Source: Echeneis naucrates
Taxonomy: Eukaryota; Chordata; Actinopteri; Carangiformes; Echeneidae
Direction: 5' to 3'
Assembly (NCBI RefSeq): GCF_900963305.1
Contig: NC_042518.1
Coordinates: forward strand, 16,878,486-16,942,485
DNA: 64,000 bases
The notes beneath the pieces are model-generated. The model searched no databases. It worked only from the letters and a program-made list of their open reading frames with translations, and was not told where the DNA came from. The position numbers and the translations under genes are program-made. This document shows, one piece after another, positions 23,608 to 34,876 of the stretch. Position 1 is the first letter of the stretch. Each line of letters opens with the position of its first letter.

Positions 23608-25296
23608 GAAGTTTGTGTGACAGAGAGAAATGGTTTTGGTCTAAAGCTTGATGAACGACAACGAACATCCAGGGTAAAAGGTACATTTGTGCCTTATTTC
23701 TGTTTATGTGATCATGATGTTTTTATTTTAACTGCTGCTTCAAGATTTCTTTTAAAATGCATACATACATACAGTGAATCCCTCCACCGGATAAAATGCA
23801 AAGCTTGGCTTCCATTTTATCAAGCTGCCAAATAGATTTTAAATGTCGAACACCGATTTTACTCAGGATGACGTGATGATTTAATTCCAAATACAGTAGA
23901 AATCAACTGTTTTTTTATACATGCAGACACTTGTGCCTTGAACAATGAGAGTAATTTTGTAATTTTATAAAATACATTCAGTTGATGGCTACGATATCTT
24001 AAATTTCATGCAAAAAGGTTTTCATGGTTTAACATGCCCAGATATGAAAACACCAAAACTTCAATGAATTATTGAATTATTATAATAAATTAATTATTAT
24101 CACTAATAATAATTAGTGCATTGTGACATTCAGAGCAGTTGATTTCCTCCGATATGTGATTCATGAGCTTCGATTTTCTTAGTGTGCTGAATGTAAATAT
24201 CTCAGGTTTGTATTTTTGCACTAACCTGTGTCTCTTTGCGTATTGCTACACAATCGTATGCGGCTATCATTTCATGCTTTTTTTAAATGTAATTAAAGTT
24301 TTACTGTGGGGATCACGCTGTCCTGTTCTTAATTCATAATTTTGTGCAGCAGTGACTCTTAACCACTGATGTCCAGACATTTCCTCAACTGGAAACAACT
24401 GATCTGTGTGCAGTCTCTCCACATGACCTCACACAATAAAAAAAAAAAAGATTTTTATCAGAAAATGCTAGAAAACACAACCAATTTTTTCATGGTGTCC
24501 CTGAGGGCTCAACGCACTGGCAGCACATACAAATGAACAAAACACAAATGAATTCAGAAACCATATCCATCTATAAAAATCACAGAACGAAAATCTTGAA
24601 AAAATCCCTTTGCAAATATTCAGAAGTGTGAAGTGTTTCCAGAGGATAGCAGTGATGAAGCAGTTCTCTGGTCTGGGACATTTGGGTGTGTGTTGTGCAC
24701 AGGGAGGGAGCCAGACGTGAACCCGCTGCAGCGGAGATGCGGCTGCACGTCAGACCACTGCATCATCACGTGGTCACTGCAAACCGGAGTCACTTCCGTT
24801 GTCTTGAGAGAGTTTGCTATGCGTTTGTGTGTCTGCTTGTCTTGTCGCACGTGTCGAGACGATTTGTGAACGTGCTTGTGTTTCCTGTTTGTACTGTACT
24901 CATCACGATGGCCTGGGCAGCTCCTTTTTGCTTCCCTTCACTGTTGTCTTGAATACATCAGTGACACATGACCAGGCACACACAGTTCCATCCAAACTTC
25001 AGGAGCTTAATGTTTCTGAAACAGATACAGGGCAAACTCTCTCTGTCCCCAGAGACATGTAGTGATTCACTGTTTCCTATCTAATGAAGGAAGTGAAACA
25101 TCTGTTTGGCACTATTCATTTCGTAAACCTTCTTTTTACTCACCCCCACCCCCCACCCCTCCCGACCTACCGTGTCACACAGTGACTGCTCCTTACTCTT
25201 CTTGTTTCATTATTTTAATAATTTCACTCGCAAAGAACAAACTTCCAGAAGCAGCACCCTTCCGCAGGTCTGCTCATCGTTCACCTAGTTTCACCA
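23608..25296 (+). other. PLBD1 3' UTR and spacer before the BAFF receptor
   Basis: No coding exon was found. Bases 23608 to about 24310 are probably PLBD1 3' UTR. A more GC-rich block at 24630-24880 contains an E-box (CACGTG near 24768) and an ETS-like CACTTCCG (near 24790), and could be promoter sequence for the next gene. The pyrimidine-rich tract at 25140-25165 is simple sequence. Confidence 0.4.
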
Positions 25297-27805
25297 ATGG
25301 AACAGAAGTTCTGTTCTGCTGGCCAGATTTTGGACAAACTCCTCAACGAATGTATCAACGTTGAAACGCAAACGGGGGGTAGGAAGATCTGTTCCACTGG
25401 CCATCAACTCTTCAACAGATGTATTTCCATCAAGACAAAAACAGAGGCCAAGAAGTCCTGTTCTGCCGGCCAGAAGTGGGATGAACTCATCAAAAACTGT
25501 ATTCCCAGCAATACAGACACCAGGCTCAAGCCTGACCATATAGCAGGTGAGTTGAACCTCCTTGGCTGTCCTTTTCTCCTGTAAAATGTTTTTATCTGCC
25601 TCCTGGGTACAGCAGAGCTGCTTTTAATCGTAAAGACTCACTGTACTTGTCTTTCCTTTAGATCCAGTTGTACTCTCAGGCTACTTTGAATGTTGACATG
25701 TAATCTCCCTTGTTATCTAAAATGCCAGGGTAATGTTATTTTATAATTGGGGTCACAGTTCTCACCTTTATATGGGCTAACTGTGAGTTCATCTGTCTGA
25801 TCCCCCCTAGAGTCGCCCCGGCAGGTCGAAATAAACCATGTGAGAGTCAGGGCACCCACCCCCCAAGCCGACCCCATCATGATGCTGAGCCCAGCTCTGT
25901 GGATCTTTGTGGTGCTGGGCACAGTGGGGTCCATCATGGCTCTGGTACTCTGGTTCATGATTTACAGACGTGAGAGCAGACACTGCAGCACCTCAGGTAA
26001 GGACAACTGGCTTTAACCATTGTCATAACTAGACTGGTTTTAATCTCCTCTGGGTAAATTTCCCATAATGCTTTAAATGCTGTTTTGGAGTCTCTACTTG
26101 AGAGTTGCACAAAATGTCTGTAAATAAATACATTTTAAAATAATGTAATCGCTGTCAATAATTGATAGTTCATTTAAACCTGAACTGGTGTAACCCGTCA
26201 GATGGACAGACATATCTAATACTTCAATTTTATGGCAAAATAAAGGCTCATTTAACCCCCTTGAATTGTCATGCTTTGGATCAAATATATCCTCAGAAAT
26301 GTAGTTATTCAAGCATTTATTAAGCGGCATGTGTATGTGGGGGACCAGGCATCTGAGAGTGTTGTGGAGGAAGTGGGGTCACAGAGGCAGGTGATGAAGT
26401 TTGATGTTTCGTACAGTGGAAACTCTTCAGTTTCTGTTCTCTTCTTTCGACTCGTCCCTTGGGTCAGCCCCACTTTCTTAGCAGCTATTCTTGTTTCAAT
26501 ATGCATCCGTTGGTTAGGCAGGAAAAATCGGGTCTGAACATGACCTTGAAAGACTGACAATAACACACAAAAAGGCACTGACATCAGAAAAGGTTGCACT
26601 CAGAGGTATGATAACTTCATCTGAGTGTATGACCAACAAATATCACCTTTTATCCATAAAGCTGTCTTTCTGTCGGCAGCTAATGTCCGCTGAATTTAGA
26701 GCAACTCTGGCAGTATTGTGACCAGATACCTCAATATACACCAGCTCTTTTCAAGGTCTCTTCTGGTTCCGATGAAGGCAATGAGGCTGAAAAGCTTGAC
26801 CTTTTGTCCTCTAAACAGGTAAACAGATTTGTCGATTTTATACAATTGTAGTATAAAAAAGAACACTTCAGGGGCCTGCGATGTCTTTATCAGTCACATG
26901 TTTTTTTCCTCATTAAGTAAACTTTCTTGTCAGTAGAACTTCACCCATAGGACAAGCAGGAATGTATAATGTAGATTAGCGAAGCGGCTGTATCCAGTGT
27001 AGATTATTATGCCACACGTTCTTTGTTCTCATGATGTAAAGCAGGAGTCCGATGATTGTCCCTGCCATCTGAAAGGCTTTTTTTTTTTGCTGTGTCTCCT
27101 AATTATTTTAGTCACTTCTTCTACATCCCTTCAACAATCCAGTTTCATTTATCCTATAGTGGATACTTTTAAGCATTTTGTCTTCACATCGGCAGAAATG
27201 TTATCCACGTTATGACATTTGACATTATATAATGAAGTATTAAAATATATATTAAAATCTTTTATAATATTAAATAAAAACCATACCCTTTTTTTTTGGG
27301 AGGGGGGTGATCTGACTTTTTAACAAACGTAAAGTTTTCTACATAAATGAAAAAAATCTTTATTTATGTTCCATTGTAAAGATCCACTAGAATAGGTAGT
27401 TAATATGTTGACATACTGGAGGTGTGGGCGGTGTCATGTTGTTAGTGTGGATATTCCGAGACCCTTTGTTGTTACGTTACAGATGACGCAGAGTCAGGAC
27501 CACAGCCTCTTCAGAAAGCTGAGCCGCTGGCCACAATCAACCCGCTGACTTCAGACAGCAACGGTCATGCACAGATGTGTCAGGGGACAGCAGAGGCTCC
27601 ATCGTCTTCTACTCATCTGCACTCAGTGGACCAAACAGGCTCAAAGTGGGAAGATGGCGTCATCGCTTACAAGAGCCCAGCAAATGATGCTGGGAAAGAA
27701 GGGGGCATAGGGCAAACAACCTGCAGCATAATGAGGGAACACAAGATCCCACTTCCTGCCACAGAACTGGGTGGAACTGCTTTAGTTACGACTAAAACCG
27801 TATAG
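25297..27805 (+). CDS. tnfrsf13c: TNFRSF13C, BAFF receptor with three tandem cysteine modules
   Basis: This is the B-cell survival receptor for BAFF, a type III membrane protein without a signal peptide. Exons 25297-25546, 25811-25996 and 27483-27805 join in phase to 252 aa. The outside part has three repeats of a short two-cysteine module: C6-C19, C32-C42 and C55-C68. Modules 1 and 3 carry the D-x-L signature of BAFF/APRIL receptors (LDKLLNEC, WDELIKNC; compare YDHLLRDC in TACI and FDSLLHAC in BCMA). The membrane segment is about 112-135. The tail ends PLPATELGGTALVTTKTV, nearly the human TRAF3-binding end (VPATELGSTELVTTKT), which settles the identity. Mammalian BAFF receptor has one partial module, so the triplication is notable. 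The start at 25297 is the first ATG directly before module 1 and fits a signal-less receptor. Confidence 0.92.
25311..25500 (+). repeat. Three-unit tandem repeat inside BAFF receptor exon 1
   Basis: The DNA of the three modules is visibly similar: each contains TGTTCYRCYGGCCA-like sequence (starts near 25312, 25390 and 25459), with unit lengths of about 78 and 69 bases. Similarity at the base level suggests duplication in the fish lineage, not ancient convergence. Confidence 0.7.
25997..27482. other. BAFF receptor intron 2
   Basis: No additional exon joins in phase. The block 26309-26600 is open on both strands (88 and 96 codons), which suggests a decayed coding repeat, but no family was recognised. 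The rest is AT-rich. Confidence 0.35.
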
Positions 27806-29091
27806 GGCTGTGTGTATATGTTTGCATGTGCAGGCAAACAAACTTCCCTTCACTGCACATGTGCAATGTGCTCAGGGAGGCGAGATCCCACTGTTTGATA
27901 TCTTTCTTTTTCTTACATTTTAAATAATATTTAATTGTTTTATTTCTTTGCTTGAAAAATAATGCCAATCTTATATTATACAGTATTCAATAATACCACA
28001 TAAGACTGTGTGCAGTTTAACATATTTTACCTCGCAATTTTCTAAAAAAACAAACAAACAAACAAACAAACAAAGAAACAAACAAACAAATGGGTCTTGT
28101 GGCAAACATAATTATAACAAACATGAGATAAAAATCCCATAAATGTTTCAGATGTTCTGAAAACAGGGCAGTGTTTTGCTGGTTTGGCTGTAGTTTCACT
28201 GCCATTGCAGCAGAAAAAGGCTATTTACATGGTAAATAATTTTGTCAGACTTTCTCAATCAGTGAGCGTCCTGAGACACAAACAGATCAGGTCAACAGGT
28301 CAAAGTACAACTAAGAAGAGCACATTCAATAACTTCCTTAATTATCTAGACTCTATTTTTGACAGAAGTGACCATGTGATTTGTTAATAGCCCTCTTTTA
28401 AAAATAGATCTAGTTGTGACAACAATGATACTGAGAATTGTCATTATTCACAGAGCAAGCAAATGTTGCTATATATGATACAAAGTTTGAAACTGTTTGT
28501 GACATTTAATTCCATGCTATTGTTCACTTCATGACTTTAGCACCTCCAAGCGGTGAAATCAGTAGAAACACAGTGGCAGAGAACCACTATTAAACCTTTG
28601 ATAATAACCTCCACAGTTAGAAAACCATATATAAACCTCTTTTGTTGAGTTTTTTGCTATTGTTGCTGTTGTTGTTGTTGTTTTTACCCGACTGTAAAAT
28701 GGTGTGAGGTACTGATGATGCAATAATGTGTCAGTTTGGCACAATAAAAGAGGAAGGCTTTCTTTCTACCACTTCGCCACATCAGAAGGTAGATTTTTCC
28801 TTTCAATGAACAATGAGGCAAAAGCAATGTCAAGAAACAGTTCATGTTGGGAGACGCAGCCCTGGCGTTCCTGCAGAGGGGGTCAGGTGATGGGGTGCTG
28901 AAAAGTGCAAAGAATGGACGTCAGGGAACGTAAAGACAACATGTATGCTTGTCCCACAGCTTTCCCCCTATGACTCCAACACATGGGTGAACACAACTGA
29001 CCCCAAAAAGGGATGATTCAGGTGGTTACAGGTTAAGACACACTTTTATGTCTACCTCTTGCCAGATATTGCACTGATGGTCCCTCTCTGA
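27806..29091. other. Convergent 3' ends of BAFF receptor and GUCY2C
   Basis: No gene. It contains an (AAAC)n tract at 28050-28090, a TTG-rich tract at 28660-28685, and a plus-strand AATAAA at about 28742 that could end the BAFF receptor transcript. Confidence 0.45.
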
Positions 29092-32000
29092 TCATAAGAA
29101 GGTAGTGGGGTTGTCAGTGACAGCTAGGTGAAAGTACTCTGGCGGGCTGTCACTCTGCAGGCTGCTGCTGGTCTCCCTCCGACGGACTTTCATGGACAGG
29201 GTTTTCCTCTTTTCAAAGGCCTCGCTCCCACTGCCACGCTTTTCAAGACTGGACACAATCTTCTCTGCCAGCTCCTGCTGGAGCCGCTGGAAGTTCTCGC
29301 TGAAGCAGGAACGTGAGCGTTGTTTTGGATTGTACATGCAAATGCGGGAAAGTCCAAAAACGATACAAATACATCAAAAGTGCCGGCATCCTGTCAAGCA
29401 TTTATAATGTTCTGTCTGACGTCAAGAACAGGTTATACGTTAGAGTGGGTTCTAATCAGGTGAGCACAAGGAGTGAGTCATTCCACATTGGCAGCTGCTC
29501 TGTTCACACAAAATGTCTTTAAAATGTTTGAAAGTAAATGTTTTACTCACGCTGTTGGTGGTATTGGCAGGTTGTATTTTCCCCCAGTCAACCCTGTTAA
29601 CCAGTATGTTACTTCTTTCCCTTTACCCTGTGAGTTCATACGACATGGAGACATGCACAGAATAAGTGAGACTACTATCTGCACAGTTTTGATTAGACAC
29701 ATTAAGGCAAAGCAAATCCAGCCCACCTTCAGGTACGTCTCTCCTCTCATCTCATATTCAAACTTGCAGTCAGTCCTCTGCAGGATGTTGATGGTGGACT
29801 GGCTAACGTGAATCCTCAGAGCTGGAAATACAACACGAGGAAGAACCATCAGTCAAACTGTCAGCTCTGTCAATATGAAGGTCTGCGCGTATATGTGTGC
29901 GCGTGTGTGCTTACGCAGGCCTGTGGACTCCATTCGTGAGGCGGTGTTGACTGTGTCACCAAAAAGACAGTAGCGAGGCATCTTGTTTCCCACCACTCCT
30001 GCTGCACACGGACCTACAAATGTTAAACAGTCATCAGTCATCTTTCTTTGTCTGTGAACGCTGATTCATTTCATCCATCTCTCTTTAGTTTTTTAAGGGC
30101 TAACTTTTCCAATTTCTCAGTTTTCACTCATTTTATTTTCATGTTCTGCTCAAAACAATTGTGATTATTATACCATTTATGATATTGAGAAACTAATGTT
30201 TGTTGGTTTGTTTGTTTTTTATTGGTCTTAATTTAAGTCACATGGTGACAGGAACAAAGAAATCTGCACTTTGTATTGCTTATATAACACAGATCTAACA
30301 CTGCCCCCTACTGTTCTGTTTTTATCATTCACAACCATACGAACACATTATCCACCCACCCCCTTCCTGCCTCAACCATTTCTTGTCAACATTTTTAAAG
30401 GCATTGAGAATCTTTGCAAATGATTAGAAATTTTGATCCCCTGTATTTTCCTTTAATCCTTTAAAACTTTTCTGTGTCAAAATATACATTACATGGAGAA
30501 CTAAAATGCGTAAATTGGAAATTTTAGGCAAGCATAACAAAGTACAGAATCTCTTTTACCTGAGTGCACACCAATGCGGATCCACAAAGGGATTCCAGGC
30601 AGGTGCTGCAGCTCAAACGTCCCAACAAATGACAGGATGTCCAAGGCCATGTGAGCGATGTCCACTGCGTGCCTGTTGCCATTGCGTTTGGGTAAACCAG
30701 ATGCAACCATGTATGCATCTCCTATTGTCTCAACCTGAGAGGCAATAGATTTAAAGCTTCATTGATTTCAATATTGCCTGTTCGTCAGCCACAAATAGCG
30801 GTCTGATCACAACAGCAGAGACTTCCTGCCTATGAGTTCACCTTCCATCAGTGGCAGTTAAACTTTAAATTATCAAACATCCTTTGATCAGAGTACCTTA
30901 TAGACATCGTGGTAGTCAAGGATGCTGTCAAAGTTCTTGTAGATGTGGTTGAGCATGTCCACCACCTCCATGGGGGTGCTGTAGTGGCAGAGGGTGGTGA
31001 ATCCCACAATGTCACTGAAATAAATGGTGACCTCTTCAAACAGCTCTGGCTCCACTTTGCCTGTCGCCTTCAGTGAGCGCACCACTGGACTGAGGAGACG
31101 TTGGAAAAGTGGAAAATTTTGATAGTGATTCAAAGTTTCTTATAACTTTAAAATTGCTGGCAGTTAATCTGTGCTTAGGGGGAAGGTAACATGTAGATGC
31201 AAGTATAGCTGATTACTGTAGAAGAAGAAACTGATTTAGTTTAAATCATAATACAATCCATACATGCTGTATTTTCTTTAGTTTTTCAACATTTTTTCCA
31301 GCTAAAAGTCCTAAAAAAATGCCCCATCAAAAAAAAAAAAAAAAACAGTTCCCCCTTTAAAACTCTGGTATCTCCACCAAAACAAAATCTCTCTTTAGAT
31401 GCTAATTTCTCTACTGTGTCCACAAGCTAGTTGCATTTGCCATGAGGTGCCAGGAAAGTATGGCCAGTGTAGCTTCATATATGATCCCATCTTCGGCAGA
31501 AACCTACCCAGGAAGTAGCATAAAGTTGAGACGATCAGCTCTGTCCCTCTCAGCTTTGTACAAAGACGTCCTCTCCTCAACCAGATGCTCCAGAGTCCTT
31601 GAATAATTCTGCAGGCGACGGATCAGGTTGTCCATGTATGTCTCAGTGGCTTGGTTGTGTAGGTTACTGTATAAGAGGCAAATATGTGTAAAACATGATA
31701 TCTTTTAATGAATTACTCATCAAGCAGGCATTGTTCATTTCATGACAACAAAAGCTTTATCATTTTATGGCCACATAATAATGCCCAGTGTTTTCCTTTT
31801 TAACAATTTCAAATATATGTATTGGTCTGTTGTCTGCATACTTTTGGCTACGTGGTAACTAGATAATTGAAGCCACCCTTGACGATAGTGCGGTGCTGAC
31901 GTACCTGAAAATCTTACCCAGATTCACTTCTATTCTTTTAAAGTCAGGCCGCCGCTCTGGGTCTTCATCCCAGCAGCTCTTTATTAGCACATACAGCTGG

Positions 32001-33112
32001 AGACAAACAAAATTAAACATACACATGCATACAAGCACAAAATCGAAGGTGCTCGGGACGTCTCAACTGCAATCAGCAAATGTCCTGTTCGGTGTTTGGT
32101 GGCTCCCTTACCTCGACCTCCCTCTCTGATGCAGTGTCAAAGTTGAGGTCGGGTCTGAACACAGATGTGCCAGTGGGATACTGGACCCTGTAAATCTTCT
32201 CTGAGGGATAACACAGACATCAGTTACACAAGGTGAGCAAATTTAGAGCTGAGAATGATTATTGTGTTCTCACATTAACACCCACCTGAGGGACACTGAT
32301 TTTAGGCTATGACGTAGTGTTACAGTAATCTGTTTTCACAATGAATTCATTACTTTTGTTACATTTGTTGATTTGGAGAGCAAAATAATTCATGCCTACC
32401 TGCAATATTAGAGCAATGCTGTGTATAGAATGGAGCTTGCCTCTTAACGATCTCATGGGCAATGATTCCATAGCTATAGACATCACCTTTCTGAGACACA
32501 CCATCTTTACGAAGGTGCTCCGGGGCTGTCCACACATCTGAGGAGAGGAGAGGAGCTGCTGGTATTCTAAGTGTCTAAGCCAATAATCAGGTCTAATGAT
32601 GGTGGAAAAATCTGTCTCACTTTTGCCTGGTCTCAGGATGGTGTGGCAGCCAAAATCAGTGATCTTGACTACCATGCGGTTATCAACCACACAGTTGGTG
32701 GATTTGAGGCGACCATGGACTTCAATATTACTGGAGTGAAGATATGACATGCCCTGCAGGAGATATAAAGAGCACCGTCTTTCATCCTGTCCATTTGTTC
32801 ACTCAACCAATGTGTTGCGTTTTCTCATGTCATTTTTTAAATTTAGATAGGTGTCACTGAGGGAAAACGGTTGATAGGTGCAGTTAACATTACATTTATT
32901 TTACCCTCTATCAGAAAATAGCCAAATTAGCAAAGATTACCTTTGCTATGTCGTACATGACTGAAATCTTAAACTCCATATCCATGAAGGTTTCATCTGG
33001 GTAGGAGATCCTGTCATCCAGAATGTACTGAAAAGAAAAAAAAAACCCCACACAGATAGATATTAACTGCCATGCTTACACACTTTACGGAATTGTGCAC
33101 TATTTATCTAAT

Positions 33113-33143
<31 letters not shown>

Positions 33144-34841
33144 CGCGTGTGTGAATGTATTAAAATATGTCCATCACTTATCAAATAAACAATGGTCATT
33201 AGTGAAAAGGAGGCCACTGAGTTCTGGTATTAATATCATTAGAGTAGGACATTTCACGCAACATGAAGCGGTCATGTGAGTTAATTGCACAACTGCAGAA
33301 CATTTCATTAAAACTCATTCCACCAAATACGAAATAAAAGAAAATGAACAAAAACAACAAACAAAATGCAAAGTACATGGACTCACTTCACTGAGATATA
33401 ATGAGATAAAATGGTATATCACAGCGAAAATGCTATAGCCCATAACCACACATACAAATGATTGAAAGAGGTGTCCAGATTAAAGAAGCAATATTCTTTA
33501 AATTTGTATTTTTGAAAATAAATGTTTTTTCAAGAGTTTTCTGAAGCATTTTTTTTCCTACAGATGTTAATGACTCCAAAACCCAGATATCTGAATCCGG
33601 TTCAGCAGAAAATGTTGCCTTGAGACAAAGAAAATGCTGCACTCCGCTCTTGCTCAGCTTCAAAATGTTTTCACGGTTTGCGATAAGGTCTATCTTCCAT
33701 GAAAATAGAAATTTCAGATCACTTTTTGAAGTTTTGTGCAAACTAACAAACAAAAATAGTCAAATATCTGGAGGTAAAAATACAACCTCCTTCAAATAAC
33801 CAAAGCTGTTTTGGCTGCTTTGCTTCAAAACTGCTAACCTGCCATGTTGAAAATGCTGAATAAACATGCTGAACCATAAGGAAAACTGGCAGCTGCAAGA
33901 TCTGACGTGCAGGGAAATGTCAAGACAGTCGTCTATGTGAGTGACGTTGTGCTCTTACCCTGAGGGAGCCCCTCTGACACAGCTCAAAAACCCCAAACAC
34001 ACCATCCTCAAACTTCACGGTGCCGTAGAACTTGGTCAGGTTGTAGTAATCGATACGCATCAGCTGAAACACGAGGACAAGAAAGAGGTGACGGTGGCAA
34101 GGAGAAACAAAATGCTCTAATGCTTTAATGACTTAGAGATTCATCTCACAGTGTTAAGCTCAATCCTCTGCTCCTCATTGAAGTCTCCTTCTGTGTGTAT
34201 CAGCTCTTTCAATATCACAGGCTGAGGAATCCAAAGGTATAAAACACATTTAACCAGAGACAGAGGAAACTCAACATGATCATGTCTCTTTACTCTTTTT
34301 TACAATTAAATATTGATTTATGGAAGATGGAATGCACTTACCTTCTTGTCATAAGTTCTTCGATGACAGAAGTATGTGCTGTCTTTCCTCTTATCCTCAT
34401 CAATCTGTTATTGAAACAACAAGAGAGACGGCCTCATTTATGGTGGCACTGTGTAACAAATCTCTAACCCTCATCCTCATCTCGTTACTGTCAAATTTCA
34501 AATATCACTTTGTTCCTAATGGATGGTGGGAAGTCACTAAATGCATTTATTTAAATACAATTATCAGTTACTTCAATTTTATTTTATATTATATAGTATA
34601 TTTTGTGCTATTGCATGCCTCTACTCCACTACATCTCAGTAATTCAAATTTAAAATTTTCACTTGGCTAAAAATGAAACCTAAATGAAAGTATAAACTGC
34701 GATTAATGGGGGTGTTTACCTTCAGTGAGACCTCCTTCTCATCCAGCGGCCCAATTAGGTGTGTGTTGATGTGAGACCATTTTTTTTGCATGAGACGCTC
34801 CTTCCTGTTCTGCCTAACATTTTTTCACAGACACAGACACA

Positions 34842-34876
<35 letters not shown>

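Noticed and set aside
26759-26818. Possible extra BAFF receptor exon ending at an AG/GTAAAC junction
   Set aside because: In the phase required by the flanking exons it contains a stop, and exons 2 and 3 join in phase without it.
28050-28092. Regular AAAC repeat considered as an array
   Set aside because: It is a simple microsatellite with no spacers, not a CRISPR or gene-derived array.
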